Assembly: GCA_945862035.1 (NCBI GenBank)
Contig: CAMAXB010000192.1
Coordinates: forward strand, 1-6,032
From: Opitutus sp. GAS368
Lineage (GTDB): Bacteria > Verrucomicrobiota > Verrucomicrobiia > Opitutales > Opitutaceae
Direction of reading: 5' to 3'
DNA: 6,032 bases
Shown here: in pieces, positions 4,325 through 6,032 of the stretch
How positions within the stretch are numbered: position 1 is the first letter of the stretch
How the letters are laid out: each line of letters starts with the position of its first letter
Notes under the pieces: model-generated
Databases searched by the model: none
Told to the model about the DNA's origin: nothing
What the model saw: only the letters and a program-made list of their open reading frames with translations
Program-made: the position numbers and the translations under genes

Positions 4325-6032
4325 TCAGGCCTTTGATTCGGCCCGCTCGTTGGCCATGTAGTAGAGGACCGGCACGGCCAGGCGGCTGATGAGCAGGGAG
4401 GCGATTTCGCCCGCCATGAGGCTGATGGCCAGGCCCTGGAAAATCGGATCAGCGAGAATCACACTCGCACCCACCACGACGGCGAGGGCGGTTAGCAGCA
4501 TGGGCCGGAAGCGCACCGCGCCGGCCTCGACCACCGCGTCGCGCAGGGACAGCCCATGCGCGCGGCGGAGCTCGATGAAATCGACGAGGATGATCGAGTT
4601 GCGAACCACGATGCCGGCGCCGGCCATGAAGCCGATCATGGATGTCGCGGTGAAGAACGCGCCCATCGCCCAGTGGCCGGGCAGGATGCCGATCAGGGAG
4701 AACGGGATCGCGGCCATGACGACCAGCGGAGTGACATAGCTGCGGAACCAGCCGACCATGAGCATGGCGATCAGCCCGAGCACCGCGGCGAACGCGAGGC
4801 CGAGATCGCGGAAGACCTCCAGCGTAATGTGCCACTCGCCATCCCACTTCATGGCGGGACGCGTGTCGTCGTCCGGCAGGTCGAGATTGAGCACCTGCAG
4901 GTGGGCCTCGTCGCCGCCAAACCGGCGCGCATCAATCTTGGCGATCTCGCGGTTCATCGCGAGGAGCGCATAGGCAGGGCTCTCGACGGCGCCGGCGACG
5001 TCGGCGGTGACATAGGTCACGGGCTTCAGGTTTTTACGATAGAGGCTGCGCTCGCTGGTGTCGCGTTCGAGGTGGACGAGCTCGGACAGGGGGATGAGCT
5101 GGCCGTTGGCCCCGGCGACCTGAAGGGCAAGCAGGGCCGCGGGGTCGTGGCGGGCTTCCGCGGGCAGTTCGACGCGGATCGTCACATCCTCGCGTTCCGC
5201 GGGCAGGTGAAGCAGGTCGACGGCGCGGCCCTGCGCCCCGAGACCGAGCAGGGCGACGATGTCGGCCTCGCTGATCCCGTGGTGTGCGGCCTTCTCCTCA
5301 TCGACCACGTAGCGTACGCGGGGCTGCGGATCGTCGACATACCAGTCGAGGTCCACCACGCCGGTGGTGCGTGCCATGATCGCACGCACCTCGCCGGCAA
5401 GGGCGATGCGCTGGGTTTCATCGGGGCCATAGATTTCCACCACCAGCGATTGCAGCACGGGCGGGCCGGGCGGCACCTCGGCCACGGCGACGACTGCGCC
5501 GTGGCGCTCGGCGATGGCGGTGACAATCGGGCGGATCCGCTTCGCGATCGCGTGGCTCTGGTCCGTGCGCTCGTCCTTGCCGATGAGATTGACCTGCAGG
5601 TCGGCGACATTGGGCCCGCGGCGCATGAAGTAGTGCCGCACGAGTCCGTTGAAATTGAAGGGCGCGGCGGTGCCGGCATAGATCTGGATGTCGCGGACCT
5701 CGGGCTCGCCGCGAATAGCGGAGGCCATTTCGCGGGCAATGCGGGTGGTCTGCTCCAGCGTGGTGCCCTCGGGCGTGTTAATCACGACCTGGAACTCCGA
5801 CTTGTTGTCGAAGGGCAGCATCTTGACCTCCACCGCCCCGAAGCCGACCAGGCCTATCGCGGCGAGCAGCAGGCCCACAATGGACGCGAGGAAGATCCAG
5901 CGCCAGCGGGCATGGTCGAGCAGCGGCTCCATCACCTTGTGATAGAGGCGCGTAAACCAGTCATCCGGCGCATGGTCGTGATCGTGAACCGCCGGAGACT
6001 CCGGCGATGTGTCACGTATTGCGTGACACTCG
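4325..6032 (-). CDS. RND efflux transporter permease, C-terminal half (5' end outside the window)
   Basis: The frame is open to the right edge, so the 568 residues seen are the second half of a protein that probably has about 1000 or more. Order: a His-Asp-rich linker (1-24; HDHDH at 16-20), an amphipathic helix (about 25-45), TM7 (46-66), the periplasmic porter and docking loop (about 70-400) and TM8-12 (about 406-560). RND landmarks include VRNSIILVDFIELRRAHG (476-493) in TM10, with R477 where AcrB has Lys940, and RFRPMLLTAL (507-516) in TM11, aligning by eye with AcrB Arg971 and Thr978. The loop starting MLPFDNKSEFQVVINTPEGT (71-90) and containing YAGTAAPFNFNGLVRHYF marks a distinct subfamily rather than AcrB itself. 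The substrate is not evident. A GTG at 5933-5935 is internal, since homology and open frame continue upstream. It leads the rhodanese and DUF2892 genes; an adaptor gene may lie upstream. Confidence 0.92.
   Translation of the reverse strand, partial: ECHAIRDTSPESPAVHDHDHAPDDWFTRLYHKVMEPLLDHARWRWIFLASIVGLLLAAIGLVGFGAVEVKMLPFDNKSEFQVVINTPEGTTLEQTTRIAREMASAIRGEPEVRDIQIYAGTAAPFNFNGLVRHYFMRRGPNVADLQVNLIGKDERTDQSHAIAKRIRPIVTAIAERHGAVVAVAEVPPGPPVLQSLVVEIYGPDETQRIALAGEVRAIMARTTGVVDLDWYVDDPQPRVRYVVDEEKAAHHGISEADIVALLGLGAQGRAVDLLHLPAEREDVTIRVELPAEARHDPAALLALQVAGANGQLIPLSELVHLERDTSERSLYRKNLKPVTYVTADVAGAVESPAYALLAMNREIAKIDARRFGGDEAHLQVLNLDLPDDDTRPAMKWDGEWHITLEVFRDLGLAFAAVLGLIAMLMVGWFRSYVTPLVVMAAIPFSLIGILPGHWAMGAFFTATSMIGFMAGAGIVVRNSIILVDFIELRRAHGLSLRDAVVEAGAVRFRPMLLTALAVVVGASVILADPIFQGLAISLMAGEIASLLISRLAVPVLYYMANERAESKA
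5990..6006. repeat. Perfect palindrome (7-bp arms, 3-nt loop) inside the RND linker
   Basis: CGCCGGA (5990-5996) and TCCGGCG (6000-6006) are perfect inverse complements around GAC. The sequence encodes part of the linker before the amphipathic helix (S-P-E-S-P-A region, minus strand) and is separated from a second palindrome by two bases. It would form a stable hairpin in RNA or single-stranded DNA. Purpose is unknown. Confidence 0.6.
6009..6029. repeat. Perfect palindrome (8-bp arms, 5-nt spacer) inside the RND linker
   Basis: GTGTCACG (6009-6016) and CGTGACAC (6022-6029) are perfect inverse complements around TATTG. The dyad symmetry and spacing resemble an operator for a dimeric regulator or a short palindromic repeat, but it lies in an open coding frame (C-H-A-I-R-D-T, minus strand) of the RND gene. 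Three bases separate its right edge from the window end, so the full extent of any element cannot be judged. Confidence 0.6.

Noticed and set aside
5933..5935. GTG as the start codon of a short RND protein.
   Set aside because: The frame continues open to the window edge through the expected amphipathic helix, and an RND permease needs the missing N-terminal half.

Overview
This is a GC-rich window with dense gene packing, short gaps and almost no AT-rich promoter sequence. The protein set is free-living Gram-negative chromosome content: a sensor kinase, an SRAP protein, a secreted TPR protein, an M50 protease, PrmB and an RND pump. Runs of degenerate heptamers between genes and the scarcity of Shine-Dalgarno sequences remind me of Verrucomicrobiota (Opitutales-like) or Planctomycetes-type genomes. 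That placement is an impression, not a computed assignment. I see no rRNA, tRNA, CRISPR array, transposase or integrase.

Left part (1-957): the last 42 codons of a histidine kinase on the + strand converge on an SRAP-domain protein (YedK/HMCES family) on the - strand. The 99 bp between them carry two blocks of degenerate 7-bp repeats around a small inverted repeat. The SRAP gene is divergent from the next block across a 156-bp gap that must hold both promoters, although no convincing sigma-70 box is visible.

Middle (1114-3559, + strand): three genes form a tight probable operon. They encode a secreted TPR protein, a multi-pass M50 (site-2-protease type) metallopeptidase 5 bp later, and PrmB, the ribosomal protein L3 glutamine methyltransferase, which overlaps the protease stop through ATGA. 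A strong hairpin at 3597-3619 lies in the convergent gap after prmB.

Right part (6032-3636, - strand): a probable operon is read leftwards. It holds the C-terminal half of an RND efflux permease (its 5' half lies beyond the window), a membrane-anchored single-domain rhodanese, and a 63-residue DUF2892 membrane protein. The last two correspond to the two halves of E. coli YgaP, here as separate genes, which suggests a membrane sulfur-relay or export theme. The pump's linker before TM7 carries two adjacent perfect palindromes and a short His-Asp-rich stretch.

Most of the window is recognisable. I do not see a clearly new multi-gene system. The points that most merit a second look are the heptamer repeat block, the palindromes inside the RND linker, and the RND-rhodanese-DUF2892 arrangement.
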